A DNA stretch of 64,000 nt, taken from positions 132,402 to 196,401 of the forward strand of contig NZ_BNAO01000004.1 of NCBI RefSeq assembly GCF_014653435.1, in the 5' to 3' direction. The stretch comes from Alishewanella longhuensis. GTDB taxonomy: Bacteria; Pseudomonadota; Gammaproteobacteria; Enterobacterales; Alteromonadaceae. The notes beneath the pieces were generated by a model. That model did not search any database, was not told the origin of the DNA, and worked only from the letters and a program-made list of their open reading frames with translations. This document shows, piece after piece, positions 18,104-26,244 of the stretch (its first letter is position 1; each line of letters begins with the position of its first letter). The position numbers were made by a program, and so were the translations under genes.

Positions 18104-18816
18104 TGATTTCTCAGCCTATGTATTTTCCTTGGCCGGGAATGTTAGAGCAAATCCATCTTGCTGACCGTTTTGTATTTTATTCTGATGTTCAATTTGCTCG
18201 GGGCTTTTATAACAGGGTGCAGGTTAAAACTACTGCAGGGTGTGTATGGATGACTGTGCCTCTTGCAGAGCAACATAGAGGACAATTGATATCTGAAGTT
18301 AAGGTTGATTACCGAAAAAATTGGCAGTCTGATCATCTGAATTTGTTAAAGGAATCTTTTCGCAAATCCCCTTTTGCTGAGGATGCTATAGCGTTATGTG
18401 AGCATGTTTGGTCGGCTGGCCATCTCACTCTTGGTGAACTGGCCAAGAGTTCAATGCAAGTGTTGTCAGATTATTTTGACTTAACTGCTTCAACTCATTT
18501 CTGTGATTCAGCTCAGACGGGTATTTCAGGGAAAAGTACACAAAGATTGATTGATCTGGCGGGTTCATTTAATGCTAAAACATATATTACCGGTCATGGC
18601 GCAGCTAAGTATATGAATCACGAAGCTTTTGAGAAAGCTGGCATCGATGTAGTATATATGAAGTATCAATGTAGACCTTATCCTCAACCATGGGGAGCTT
18701 TTACTCCTTTTGTTACGAGTCTTGATTTGGTAGCTAATGCTGGCAAGGCAGGGAGAGAGTTGCTTTGTTCAGGATATATCAGTTGGAGGGAATTTTTACA
18801 TGAACGAACACGATAA
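18079..18816 (+). CDS. WbqC family protein
   Basis: A 245-residue protein of the WbqC family: SQPMYFPWPGMLEQIHLADRF, then FYSDVQFARGFYNRVQVKT, ending with a basic GYISWREFLHE segment. The family is widespread in O-antigen and capsule clusters, often next to aminotransferases and formyl or acyl transferases, but its reaction is not firmly established. AGAGGGGAT precedes the ATG, which lies 25 bases inside the formyltransferase gene. The next gene starts 17 bases before its stop. Confidence 0.75.
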   Translation: METTTCKVVISQPMYFPWPGMLEQIHLADRFVFYSDVQFARGFYNRVQVKTTAGCVWMTVPLAEQHRGQLISEVKVDYRKNWQSDHLNLLKESFRKSPFAEDAIALCEHVWSAGHLTLGELAKSSMQVLSDYFDLTASTHFCDSAQTGISGKSTQRLIDLAGSFNAKTYITGHGAAKYMNHEAFEKAGIDVVYMKYQCRPYPQPWGAFTPFVTSLDLVANAGKAGRELLCSGYISWREFLHERTR

Positions 18817-19576
18817 GTTTCAACAGGAAGTATTAGAAAACATCACAAGCTTGAGCAACGATGCAGATCTTCAGGCGTTATCCCGTATCTGGATTCGGGA
18901 AATTGCCCCGCATAAGTGGTCATATAATTTTAGCTGGCTTGGCAGACCTGCCATTCAGTTTCCAAATGATGCTTGGGCATTACAGGAAATTGTTTGGAAA
19001 GTTAAACCCGATTTAATCATAGAAACCGGTATCGCTCATGGCGGTTCTTTAATGATCAGTGCATCTTTATTGGCATTGTTAGATTACACGGATGCAGTAG
19101 AGTCAGGACAAGTATTAGATCCGAAAAGCAGTCGGCGTAAAGTTATTGGTATTGATATAGATATACGTGAGCATAACAGGGATGCTATTGAGCGGCATCC
19201 ATTAGCGCATAAAATTCAGATGTTTCAGGGTTCAAGTATTGATCCAGAAACTATTAAAAAGGTAAAAGAAGCGGCAAAGGGATATCAGCGAGTGCTTGTT
19301 TGCCTGGATTCAAATCATACATACGAGCATGTGTTGTCCGAATTAAACGCATATGCTCCTTTAGTGAGCTCTGGCAGCTATTGCATAGTCTATGACACTA
19401 TAATTGAAGATATGCCTGCCCAACTGTTTGATAATCGGCCATGGTGCCCTGGAAACAGTCCTAAAACAGCTGTGTATGAGTTTATTCAGCAGCACCCAGA
19501 GTTTGTTATCGATAAACAAATAGATGCCAAACTACAAATAAGCGTAGCGCCGGATGGTTTTCTGAAACGGCGGTAG
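18800..19576 (+). CDS. CmcI-like (cephalosporin hydroxylase family) methyltransferase
   Basis: A 258-residue protein of the CmcI family, SAM-dependent enzymes that are commonly annotated cephalosporin hydroxylase but act mainly as O-methyltransferases in glycan loci. Visible are LIIETGIAHGGSL (SAM loop), VIGIDIDIREHNR, CLDSNHTYEHVLSEL and the DTIIEDMP motif. The ATG at 18800 is chosen because GGAGGG lies at 18785-18790; an upstream in-frame start would overlap wbqC much further. It closes the operon that begins at rfbF. Substrate unknown; a sugar hydroxyl is likely. Confidence 0.75.
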   Translation: MNEHDKFQQEVLENITSLSNDADLQALSRIWIREIAPHKWSYNFSWLGRPAIQFPNDAWALQEIVWKVKPDLIIETGIAHGGSLMISASLLALLDYTDAVESGQVLDPKSSRRKVIGIDIDIREHNRDAIERHPLAHKIQMFQGSSIDPETIKKVKEAAKGYQRVLVCLDSNHTYEHVLSELNAYAPLVSSGSYCIVYDTIIEDMPAQLFDNRPWCPGNSPKTAVYEFIQQHPEFVIDKQIDAKLQISVAPDGFLKRR

Positions 19577-19666
19577 TTATCTTGCCTTTAGCGTTGGGTT
19601 TATCCATTTGGCTGGGAGCCGGGTTTGAACATACCTGACTGACAAAAACAATAAGGAGATTGCAGC

Positions 19667-20404
19667 ATGTCGTTCGATGCTAATGGCCAGATACTACAGC
19701 TGAACCGGGCGCTGCTGGCAGATACAGACTCGCAGTACCGACATGATATGCATTGCCGGCTACTGGCGGCACAGGGGTATGTCCGGTATTTTTCCATTGT
19801 TGAAGGCCAGCTGAGTATCTACCGGCACCCGGCCGTGCAGCTTGGGCCACGCGAGCAAATTATTTCGGTGAACCCTCATCTGGGCGGACCGCTGAAATAC
19901 TTCAGACAGGCGGCCGGTGCTGAATGTTATATGCATGTGTTTGAAGAGCGTATACATCAATATGCTAATTTATGTCGCAATCTGGCGCATTGGCGCCTCG
20001 ATGACTGTGTCACGCCGGTATGCGCCGCTATCTGGTCCGGCACAGGTCTGCAGACGATCAATCACGATGGACATAGTGGTATTTTTTATTTTCCGAAAAC
20101 GACAGCCGTGCAGCAGTGTGACAGGGCGGCTGTCAGCAATGCGCATCAGGCTTACCGGCTGGATGATTATCTGGCAACGCAGCATTTCAGTCCTACGTTG
20201 ATCGAGTGCGGGCGGCCTGGGTTAGCAGAGCATATCGTCGCTGGTGCTGAGCACACTATTAAAACCTGCAAACCTAAATTGATTCTGGTTGATGCTCCGG
20301 GGTGTGAATGGTTGTCATTGGTAAAACAATGGGTACCGGAATACAAGGTTTATTACACTGAAGCGGGCAGAAAGAGAGCCGCCGCTTATATGCTGACACT
20401 TTAA
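19667..20404 (+). CDS. FkbM-like protein, short paralogue
   Basis: A 245-residue protein clearly paralogous to the gene that follows. Shared blocks include a P.LGGP/LGKPF core, SGTG, a DDYL/DDYV segment, and a C-terminal VKQWVPEYKVYYTEAGR. The YRLDDYLATQHFSPTLIECGR..LAEHIVAGAEHTI region (split) looks like the FkbM methyltransferase end, except that the usual KIDVEGxE is replaced by ECGRPG. Loss of that acidic motif leaves catalytic status open. AAGGAG sits ten bases before the ATG. Function unknown. Confidence 0.55.
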   Translation: MSFDANGQILQLNRALLADTDSQYRHDMHCRLLAAQGYVRYFSIVEGQLSIYRHPAVQLGPREQIISVNPHLGGPLKYFRQAAGAECYMHVFEERIHQYANLCRNLAHWRLDDCVTPVCAAIWSGTGLQTINHDGHSGIFYFPKTTAVQQCDRAAVSNAHQAYRLDDYLATQHFSPTLIECGRPGLAEHIVAGAEHTIKTCKPKLILVDAPGCEWLSLVKQWVPEYKVYYTEAGRKRAAAYMLTL

Positions 20405-20429
20405 CCGGCAGCATCGCCAGAGGGTATTT

Positions 20430-21479
20430 ATGCACCAGCAGTTATTTTTACAACAGCTCGCTCAGCTTCCGGTTGCTCCGGTGCCTTTTATCGACAGTCA
20501 GCAATGTCAGGGCTTCAAGGTTATTATCGCTGGTGAACAAGCCGATGTTACGCCGGCGGCTCGGTTTTTAGCGGCTGGTGGTGCAACTATACTGGAATTG
20601 GTTACGGACTTGGCGTTGGGCGGCCGGATACCGCCGAAGCTTGCAATGCTGCTTGAGGATGACCGCCGTTATGATGCACTGGTATTGGTGAGTCGTGCTG
20701 AACTGTCTTTGCTAGAGAAGTTTAAACAATACAGAAACAAGCTGTATTTATATCGGTCGGCAACTGCCCGGCCAGAGCAGGTAAATTTAAACCTGCTGTC
20801 TGATGAGGTATCCAGACGCGTCATGAGTCAGCAATTTTATTTGCTGCAACATAACTGCTATCTGGAAGGCTTTTCTGAAGAAGCCGGGGCGCAATATTTT
20901 CATCCAATTGTTCATGCGGTAGCTGGTGAAAAGATCCTGTGTATCGGTCCCTATCTGGGCAAACCTTTTCAAGCATTTTCTAGTACCAGTGGTGGGGATT
21001 TTACCGCCCATTGTCTGGAAGCGAATCCATTTACTTATGCAGAACTCTGTATCAATTTAGTTAGTTGGGGCATGCAGACAAAAGTGCGTCCGGTGTGTGC
21101 CGGCGCTTGGTCTGGTACCGGGATGGTCGCTTTTGCCAGTGAAGGCCATACCGGTGGCGGCAACGTGTTGGCATTAGATAGCGGCCGGGTGGTGAAACCA
21201 GGCGAAATCGACATGGCTATCTTCACTTATGCTGTCGATGACTATGTCCGCGAATCTGGTTTTGTACCGAGCCTTCTTGAAAGTGGCCGGATTGGCATTG
21301 CCACCGAAGTGGTTAAAGGCGCAAAAGACACTATTATTCGTCATCGGCCTAAAATGATACTGTTGGATTATCCGGATACTGAAGCCATCGCGTTGATAAA
21401 GCAGTGGGTGCCTGACTATAAGGTGTACTACAGCGAATGCGGGCGTGAGAGTTACGGCGTATTTTTTCTGTCTGTTTAA
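20430..21479 (+). CDS. FkbM-like protein, long paralogue
   Basis: A 349-residue protein. Residues from about 130 to the end align with the upstream 245-residue protein, while the first about 125 residues are additional and begin VIIAGEQADVTPAARFL, a possible Rossmann-like unit. The CIGPYLGKPFQAF segment may be the SAM-binding loop, and LLESGRIGIATEVVKGA takes the place of the FkbM KIDVEG motif. Together the pair suggests a tandem duplication with divergence. It ends 75 bases before a convergent gene. Methyltransferase activity is inferred from fold resemblance only. Confidence 0.55.
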   Translation: MHQQLFLQQLAQLPVAPVPFIDSQQCQGFKVIIAGEQADVTPAARFLAAGGATILELVTDLALGGRIPPKLAMLLEDDRRYDALVLVSRAELSLLEKFKQYRNKLYLYRSATARPEQVNLNLLSDEVSRRVMSQQFYLLQHNCYLEGFSEEAGAQYFHPIVHAVAGEKILCIGPYLGKPFQAFSSTSGGDFTAHCLEANPFTYAELCINLVSWGMQTKVRPVCAGAWSGTGMVAFASEGHTGGGNVLALDSGRVVKPGEIDMAIFTYAVDDYVRESGFVPSLLESGRIGIATEVVKGAKDTIIRHRPKMILLDYPDTEAIALIKQWVPDYKVYYSECGRESYGVFFLSV

Positions 21480-21519
21480 GCGCGATATCAATTTGAAATT
21501 CAGCACTTTTAAACGTAAT

Positions 21520-21545
21520 CCGGCCAGCTTTTTATTGCTGACCGG
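21520..21545. terminator. candidate bidirectional hairpin between convergent genes
   Basis: CCGGCCAGC at 21520-21528 pairs with GCTGACCGG at 21537-21545 with one mismatch, around a T-rich eight-base loop. It lies between convergent gene ends, where a shared terminator would be expected. No clear T-run follows on either strand, so the call is tentative. Confidence 0.4.
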
Positions 21546-21554
21546 GGCTTAGGA

Positions 21555-22544
21555 TTAACTAATTTTAGTAATAATAATGCTCCCCCCCTGATCGGGTACT
21601 GGTACTTTTGCCAGTTTGCCATGCTTTGCTTCATAATCGGCTACAGCCTGTTTTACACCCCGAAACTCAGCGTGGTTGTAGTCATGTAGCATTAAGTAGC
21701 CGCCGTTAGTCAGCCGAGGGTAAAAGTATTCGATGGCATTGAGCATTGGTGTGTATAAATCTACATCTATCGATACCAGAGCAAACTGATCTTCCAGACC
21801 ATCGAGCGAATCAGGGAAAAAGCCCACTTTAGGGATGCAACGTTCCGGGTGGGGCATACGCTGCATCACTAGCGCTACACTGGTATCGGCAAAATTATTA
21901 CTGCGGGTAAAAAATGCCGCATCGGCGTAGCCTTGTTGGATATCAGTTTCTCGTTCAGTGGGGTTAAAACCGGCGAAAGTATCAAACAGATATAAGGTTC
22001 TGTCTGCAAACAGCGTATTGATCACTCTGGCAAAGTTACCTCTAAACACACCTACTTCAGCCAGATTACCGCTGATATTTTGCTGCTGAATTTGCTCTGC
22101 TAGCAGCTCCAGCAATTTAAACCGGACATAATCGTACTCAGACTTGTACATTGCTTCCTGGTTGGCGGCGTGTTGGTATGACATAGCCAGAGAATAGTAA
22201 GCTGCCAAAGGCTGTTCGGGGTTGTCATATTGCGCAAAGTACTCCCCTGATTCTGCACTTAGCACGTCCATTAACGCCTTATAATAGACAAATTTAATTT
22301 TTTGCAGCGGAATGGCCAGTGTTCGCAGGGTATAAAACGTTGCGGCGTACTCATTAGCTAATACTACATAATCAAATTGCAGCGCAGGCAATTGTGCCGG
22401 TGCCAGTACTGGTAAATTACAAAATGGCGCGCTGTCTGCGGTTGCATTGGAGTCAATAAAACCGAGAATATGGTAGTGTCTATGGTGGTTGTCGTAATAC
22501 TTGCGGGCACCACTGCCAGTGCCATAAATGTAAACAGATTGCAT
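21555..22544 (-). CDS. TylF/MycF-like O-methyltransferase with N-terminal Rossmann domain
   Basis: A 329-residue two-domain protein. Residues about 3-95 form a Rossmann-like unit (VYIYGTGSGARKYY, ILGFIDSNA) similar to those in two glycosyltransferases of this window. From about residue 155 it matches the TylF/MycF macrocin O-methyltransferase family: LAEVGVFRGNFARVI, LFDTFAGF, SIDVDLYTPMLNAIEYFYPRL, GGYLMLHDYNH. CTAAGGAG precedes the ATG. It is the last gene of the long minus-strand unit, 38 bases after the cytidylyltransferase. It may methylate a glycan hydroxyl or the phosphoramidate; both are inferences. Confidence 0.78.
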   Translation of the reverse strand: MQSVYIYGTGSGARKYYDNHHRHYHILGFIDSNATADSAPFCNLPVLAPAQLPALQFDYVVLANEYAATFYTLRTLAIPLQKIKFVYYKALMDVLSAESGEYFAQYDNPEQPLAAYYSLAMSYQHAANQEAMYKSEYDYVRFKLLELLAEQIQQQNISGNLAEVGVFRGNFARVINTLFADRTLYLFDTFAGFNPTERETDIQQGYADAAFFTRSNNFADTSVALVMQRMPHPERCIPKVGFFPDSLDGLEDQFALVSIDVDLYTPMLNAIEYFYPRLTNGGYLMLHDYNHAEFRGVKQAVADYEAKHGKLAKVPVPDQGGSIIITKIS

Positions 22545-22582
22545 CTGTTGCTCCTTAGAAGTTTTAAAACCCGCTTCAGGTT

Positions 22583-23326
22583 TTATTGCTGCAGTAACCG
22601 CGCCATATGCTGCTGATAAAGTTTCAGATCTGCGGTCGTATCGACCTCAAGCCAGCCACCATGGTGCAACGCCGCATTGACTTCCATGTCATTATCAATC
22701 AGATACTGAATAAAGTCGGTCATATACATTTTCTGTTGTTGTGCCGCAGGCAGGGCGTCGTAAAGTGACAATATTTTGCTGTGCGCTGTCGCACTGAATT
22801 TTATCAGGCCGATATACTGCGCCTGAGCTTCTAACAGGCTATTGAGCTTTTGCCCCAGCTGCAGGACCCGGCGATTGTCGGGCGCCATCTGAAATGACTC
22901 AGCATCAGCCAGTGGATCTTCCATTCTAAGTTGCCATAAAGCTTGCCAGTCTTTGTCTGCTGCAACGACTACCTCGCCCGGTTGCTGCAAAACAGCCTGC
23001 AATACGGCATCGGTATAAATAATGTCACCATAGCACACCAATACATCTTGTTTACTATCAAACAGGCTGCGTGCACATAACAGTGACCACAGCATATTAG
23101 TATGCAGATAATCCGGATTGATGATACCGGGTAGTTGATATTTGTCGAAGCATTGTGCCAGATAGCCAGTGAGCAGGGTTATATCAGTAATACCATTACG
23201 TGCCAGAGTATCTAGTTGATATTCAAGTAAAGGCTTGCCATTTAACGGTACCAGGGCTTTTGGACAATGCTCAGTATAAGGGCGTAAGCGTGTGCCCATA
23301 CCGGCGGCAAGAATAATAACCTTCAT
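22583..23326 (-). CDS. CTP-dependent nucleotidyltransferase, Cj1416-like (phosphoglutamine cytidylyltransferase candidate)
   Basis: A 247-residue nucleotidyltransferase: IILAAGMGTRLRPYTEHCPK (residues about 4-23), LVPLNGKPLLEYQL, NPDYLHTNMLWSLLCAR and CYGDIIY. This is the phosphocholine-cytidylyltransferase-like clade that includes Cj1416, the C. jejuni enzyme that joins CTP and L-glutamine phosphate to give CDP-L-glutamine. Assignment to that reaction rests on context: the amidotransferase, the PEP-synthase-like kinase and the CysC-like kinase lie directly upstream in the same strand, and 1418-1417-1416-like genes are in Campylobacter order. In isolation it could equally be a phosphocholine or sugar-phosphate cytidylyltransferase. 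The ATG abuts the upstream stop. Confidence 0.75.
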   Translation of the reverse strand: MKVIILAAGMGTRLRPYTEHCPKALVPLNGKPLLEYQLDTLARNGITDITLLTGYLAQCFDKYQLPGIINPDYLHTNMLWSLLCARSLFDSKQDVLVCYGDIIYTDAVLQAVLQQPGEVVVAADKDWQALWQLRMEDPLADAESFQMAPDNRRVLQLGQKLNSLLEAQAQYIGLIKFSATAHSKILSLYDALPAAQQQKMYMTDFIQYLIDNDMEVNAALHHGGWLEVDTTADLKLYQQHMARLLQQ

Positions 23327-23922
23327 CAGCTAAAAAACCTCTTAAGCAAATTAATATCGGATATAGAGAAGCCGGGGATCCGTTCCGGATGCCACATAAT
23401 ACCTTGTACCGGCAGGCTCTGGTGGTGAACCGCTTTAATCACGCCATCGCTCGAGTGCGCGCTGGCAATTAGCGGGGGGGGACATTCTGTGGTACCAAAC
23501 TGGTGATAGCTGTTTACTGTGCGACTGCCTTCATCTGTAATAATTTGCTGCTCCGCGCAGATATGACCACTAAGGGGCTGCAGCACCTGTCCAAAATAAT
23601 CTTGTATAAACTGCATGCCCCGACATACGCCCAATACCGGTAGCTGGTGTTGCAGTGCATAGTGAAACACTGCCCGCTCGGTTTGATCGCGCTCCGGTGC
23701 ATCGCCCCCCAAAGCTTGCAGAGTATTACCGCCGCTTAAAATGATACCTTGTACCGGCAGGGCACATAATAGTGCCAGGGCCTGCTGTGGCATGTTTGGC
23801 AGCAATAACATATTAAAGCCGGCCTCAAACAATAGCGCCCCCCAGCGTTGGTCCAGCGCATCCCGCCGCTCCTGATAATGCGGGTTAATATCGACCCTTT
23901 GTGTTATCGCCAGCCATTTCAT
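23326..23922 (-). CDS. class I glutamine amidotransferase-like hydrolase, Cj1417-like (gamma-glutamyl-CDP-amidate hydrolase candidate)
   Basis: A 198-residue protein of the gamma-glutamyl-GABA hydrolase (PuuD-like) branch of class I amidotransferases. Nucleophile Cys100 is in LGVCRGMQ, with His178 and Glu180 in WHPE, so the triad is complete. GIILSGGNTL is the oxyanion-side segment. In the Campylobacter pathway Cj1417 hydrolyses CDP-L-glutamine to CDP-amidate and glutamate. The gene overlaps the kinase-like gene upstream by four bases and meets the cytidylyltransferase downstream with a one-base overlap. A catabolic PuuD role is unlikely in this context. Confidence 0.75.
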   Translation of the reverse strand: MKWLAITQRVDINPHYQERRDALDQRWGALLFEAGFNMLLLPNMPQQALALLCALPVQGIILSGGNTLQALGGDAPERDQTERAVFHYALQHQLPVLGVCRGMQFIQDYFGQVLQPLSGHICAEQQIITDEGSRTVNSYHQFGTTECPPPLIASAHSSDGVIKAVHHQSLPVQGIMWHPERIPGFSISDINLLKRFFS

Positions 23923-26243
23923 TTATTCATGTCCACCTTTTTACAGGCACAATCTATGCTGAGCCAGCCAGCTTTTTGCCAACGCTTAAATAATAATTCT
24001 CCAGCACCAATAATGGCAGGTATCCCCAGCTCCTGTGCCCGGATTGCCATATGAGAGTTGCATCCGCCAAACTGAGTTACTAAGGCCGCAATATTGTGCG
24101 AAAACAGCCAGTCGTAGCCAGGATCCGCAGCCTCTATAAATACAATTTTTCCGTTTAGGTTGGCGGTGTTGCTGGCGTCGCAACAGTGGCCGCTGACCGA
24201 TTTTAAGGTGATAAAATTGGGCTCATCTGCAAATAGAGCGAAAGATTGTACCTCGGTAGCCTGACAGATCAGCGCCGGTAACTTAATGCCAAGGCAAAGC
24301 CGGTGATAATCTTGCCCCAGACGAATCGAGCTTTGTAGTGTGGCTGCAGCACTGTGGGTTGTGGAGTGCAAACGTAAAATATCTTTAATGTCTGCATAAG
24401 CCAACTGCTCTCTGTCAAAACCCACCTGAACACCTAGGTGTTCAATCAACACTAAGGCGTCGCTTAAACTGCGGCTAAAGACAAATTTACTGTATTCTCT
24501 CGCTTCAATTGCTTGTTTTATAAAGTTAAACAGAGTTACTGCGTCCAGATTAAGTCCAGCATCGTGCAGCGTTTGGTTAATAGCATTCAATTGTGCCAGC
24601 GATAAGGAAAACGCAGACTTAGTTGCCGTATGATGTTCTACAGCTGTGAAGCCAGCAAAGTATTTTTCGGGTTGCTCGTCATAGCGAGGTGACGTAATCT
24701 CATATGTTCCTGGTCGCAGATGACCGTATTTTTCCATAAAGGTGTTGTCAGGTAGTCGCTGTTTGTCTGTTACCAGGGCAGAGCTGACGGTGGATACGTC
24801 ATGCAGAAATGCCTGATAATGTTGTTCAGTGATTAACCCCGTTGTACGCAAAGATCCCAGTAATTGCATTGCGATAAAGCCGGCTCTAGCGAGTCCGGCA
24901 AAGGGGAGTGTGCCATACCGTTTGCAATCTTGCAGTAGCCAGTAAATTTTATCTAGTTTATTCAGGTCAGACTGCATTAACTGTGATTGGCGCTGCTCCA
25001 GCGTTGTTATGCTCTGGATATCTTGGGTAAAAACGCCATTGTGATCAGCTATAATATTGCGAGTAAGATCAGTTAGGGCTTGTTTAATTTGCTGGCATTC
25101 TTCCACAGAAAAACCATTTTCGGCTAATTCAAGTAGGCTGCTGCTCAGGTCAAATGAAAAACAAGATATGACAATGTTAAACTCAACTTTATCATGAAGT
25201 TGTGGTGAATGACGCAATTTAGCCAGGTAATAATTCACTAACTTTTCTGCTAAAGCGGTCTCTAGAGTAGCAGGTATAAAAGAGTTGAAGCTAACTCGGA
25301 TGTCGATAAAAGGGGTTCCGCCCAGCACCAGCATTAGTGCATGATCACGGACATCCCGATAGCCATAATTGCAACGTTGCGTCGACCAGACCGTATCGGT
25401 TACCAATTCTTTATATAAGGATAAAGCCAACGGCTTGGGTTTAATGCCGATAATTTCGGCTGGATTCCAGTCAGGCATAACGCCAAAGCAAGTATGAGAA
25501 CCCATCAAATAGGGATGTCTTTGGGTTAAGCGGCGTAACTTTTTATCAATACAATCTAACTCAAGCTGGTATTGCGCTGCATCGGGTTGATATAACGCGT
25601 TAACTAACAAAGGTCGTAGTTGCAGCAAAATCAACTTTTGCTTGCAGTAGGCGAACTCAATATCCAGTGGTTGTTCGCCGAAATGTTGCTTCAATTCGGT
25701 AAAGAGTAATACCAGTTGGTTTAACCATGCTTCGGATGGCAGGCTGCCATGGCGGATATACCATGTTTGAAATGTTGCGGCCGCGCCGGATGTGATGCTG
25801 TCGGTACTCCCTGTAAAGTCCGCACTGATTACATAGTAAGGCGCCCCAGTGCTGGCATCATGACTAAAGGCTACGCCGGCACATGCTACCTGTTGTAGCA
25901 TGGGTTGCACAAAGACCTGATCTTCAGAGCTGGGTGCATTATAAGAAGCAAAAACTGATGTTATAGCGTCTGTCAAAGCGGCTTCCGAAGCCGCCACATC
26001 GAGTACTGAGCAATACTTGCCAGCAGTGCTGCTCTGTAGCTGATCTTCGTTTTTAGCACTGGAACGCACAGCCATCGGCTGTGTGAATTGTTGCAAAATA
26101 GCCATGATCAGCGCTGTTGCATCCTGCTGCCACTGGGCGTAGGTCAGAGTGTACTGTGGTAGAATCGTGGCATACTGCAGTTTCCCGGCCAGCAAAGCCA
26201 GCATATCTGCTTTGGACGATGTCATCGCAACTTCTTTCAACAT
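23919..26243 (-). CDS. PEP synthase-like phosphotransferase, Cj1418-like (L-glutamine kinase candidate)
   Basis: A 774-residue protein with the PPDK/PEP-synthase layout. The N-terminal ATP-grasp contains AVRSSAKNEDQLQSSTAGKY at residues 58-77. The C-terminal swivelling phosphohistidine domain has FGGCNSHMAIRAQELGIPA, with the phospho-acceptor candidate His731. The PEP/pyruvate barrel of true PEP synthase is missing; a distinct middle region occupies its place, as in Cj1418. Cj1418 phosphorylates the amide nitrogen of L-glutamine, the first committed step to CDP-amidate. GGGAG lies before the ATG, two bases beyond the CysC-like stop. The glutamine substrate is inferred from the neighbouring set, not from residues I can read. 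Confidence 0.75.
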   Translation of the reverse strand: MLKEVAMTSSKADMLALLAGKLQYATILPQYTLTYAQWQQDATALIMAILQQFTQPMAVRSSAKNEDQLQSSTAGKYCSVLDVAASEAALTDAITSVFASYNAPSSEDQVFVQPMLQQVACAGVAFSHDASTGAPYYVISADFTGSTDSITSGAAATFQTWYIRHGSLPSEAWLNQLVLLFTELKQHFGEQPLDIEFAYCKQKLILLQLRPLLVNALYQPDAAQYQLELDCIDKKLRRLTQRHPYLMGSHTCFGVMPDWNPAEIIGIKPKPLALSLYKELVTDTVWSTQRCNYGYRDVRDHALMLVLGGTPFIDIRVSFNSFIPATLETALAEKLVNYYLAKLRHSPQLHDKVEFNIVISCFSFDLSSSLLELAENGFSVEECQQIKQALTDLTRNIIADHNGVFTQDIQSITTLEQRQSQLMQSDLNKLDKIYWLLQDCKRYGTLPFAGLARAGFIAMQLLGSLRTTGLITEQHYQAFLHDVSTVSSALVTDKQRLPDNTFMEKYGHLRPGTYEITSPRYDEQPEKYFAGFTAVEHHTATKSAFSLSLAQLNAINQTLHDAGLNLDAVTLFNFIKQAIEAREYSKFVFSRSLSDALVLIEHLGVQVGFDREQLAYADIKDILRLHSTTHSAAATLQSSIRLGQDYHRLCLGIKLPALICQATEVQSFALFADEPNFITLKSVSGHCCDASNTANLNGKIVFIEAADPGYDWLFSHNIAALVTQFGGCNSHMAIRAQELGIPAIIGAGELLFKRWQKAGWLSIDCACKKVDMNK

Positions 26244-26244
26244 C

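Noticed and set aside
22566-22584. AAAACC/GGTTTT small hairpin between the cytidylyltransferase and TylF-like genes
   Set aside because: A+T-rich, six-base arms, partly within the stop codon; weak evidence for termination inside the operon.
23326-23922. Amidotransferase as PuuD of putrescine catabolism
   Set aside because: No puuA, puuB or puuC in the region; embedded in the glycan operon with Cj1416- and Cj1418-like genes.
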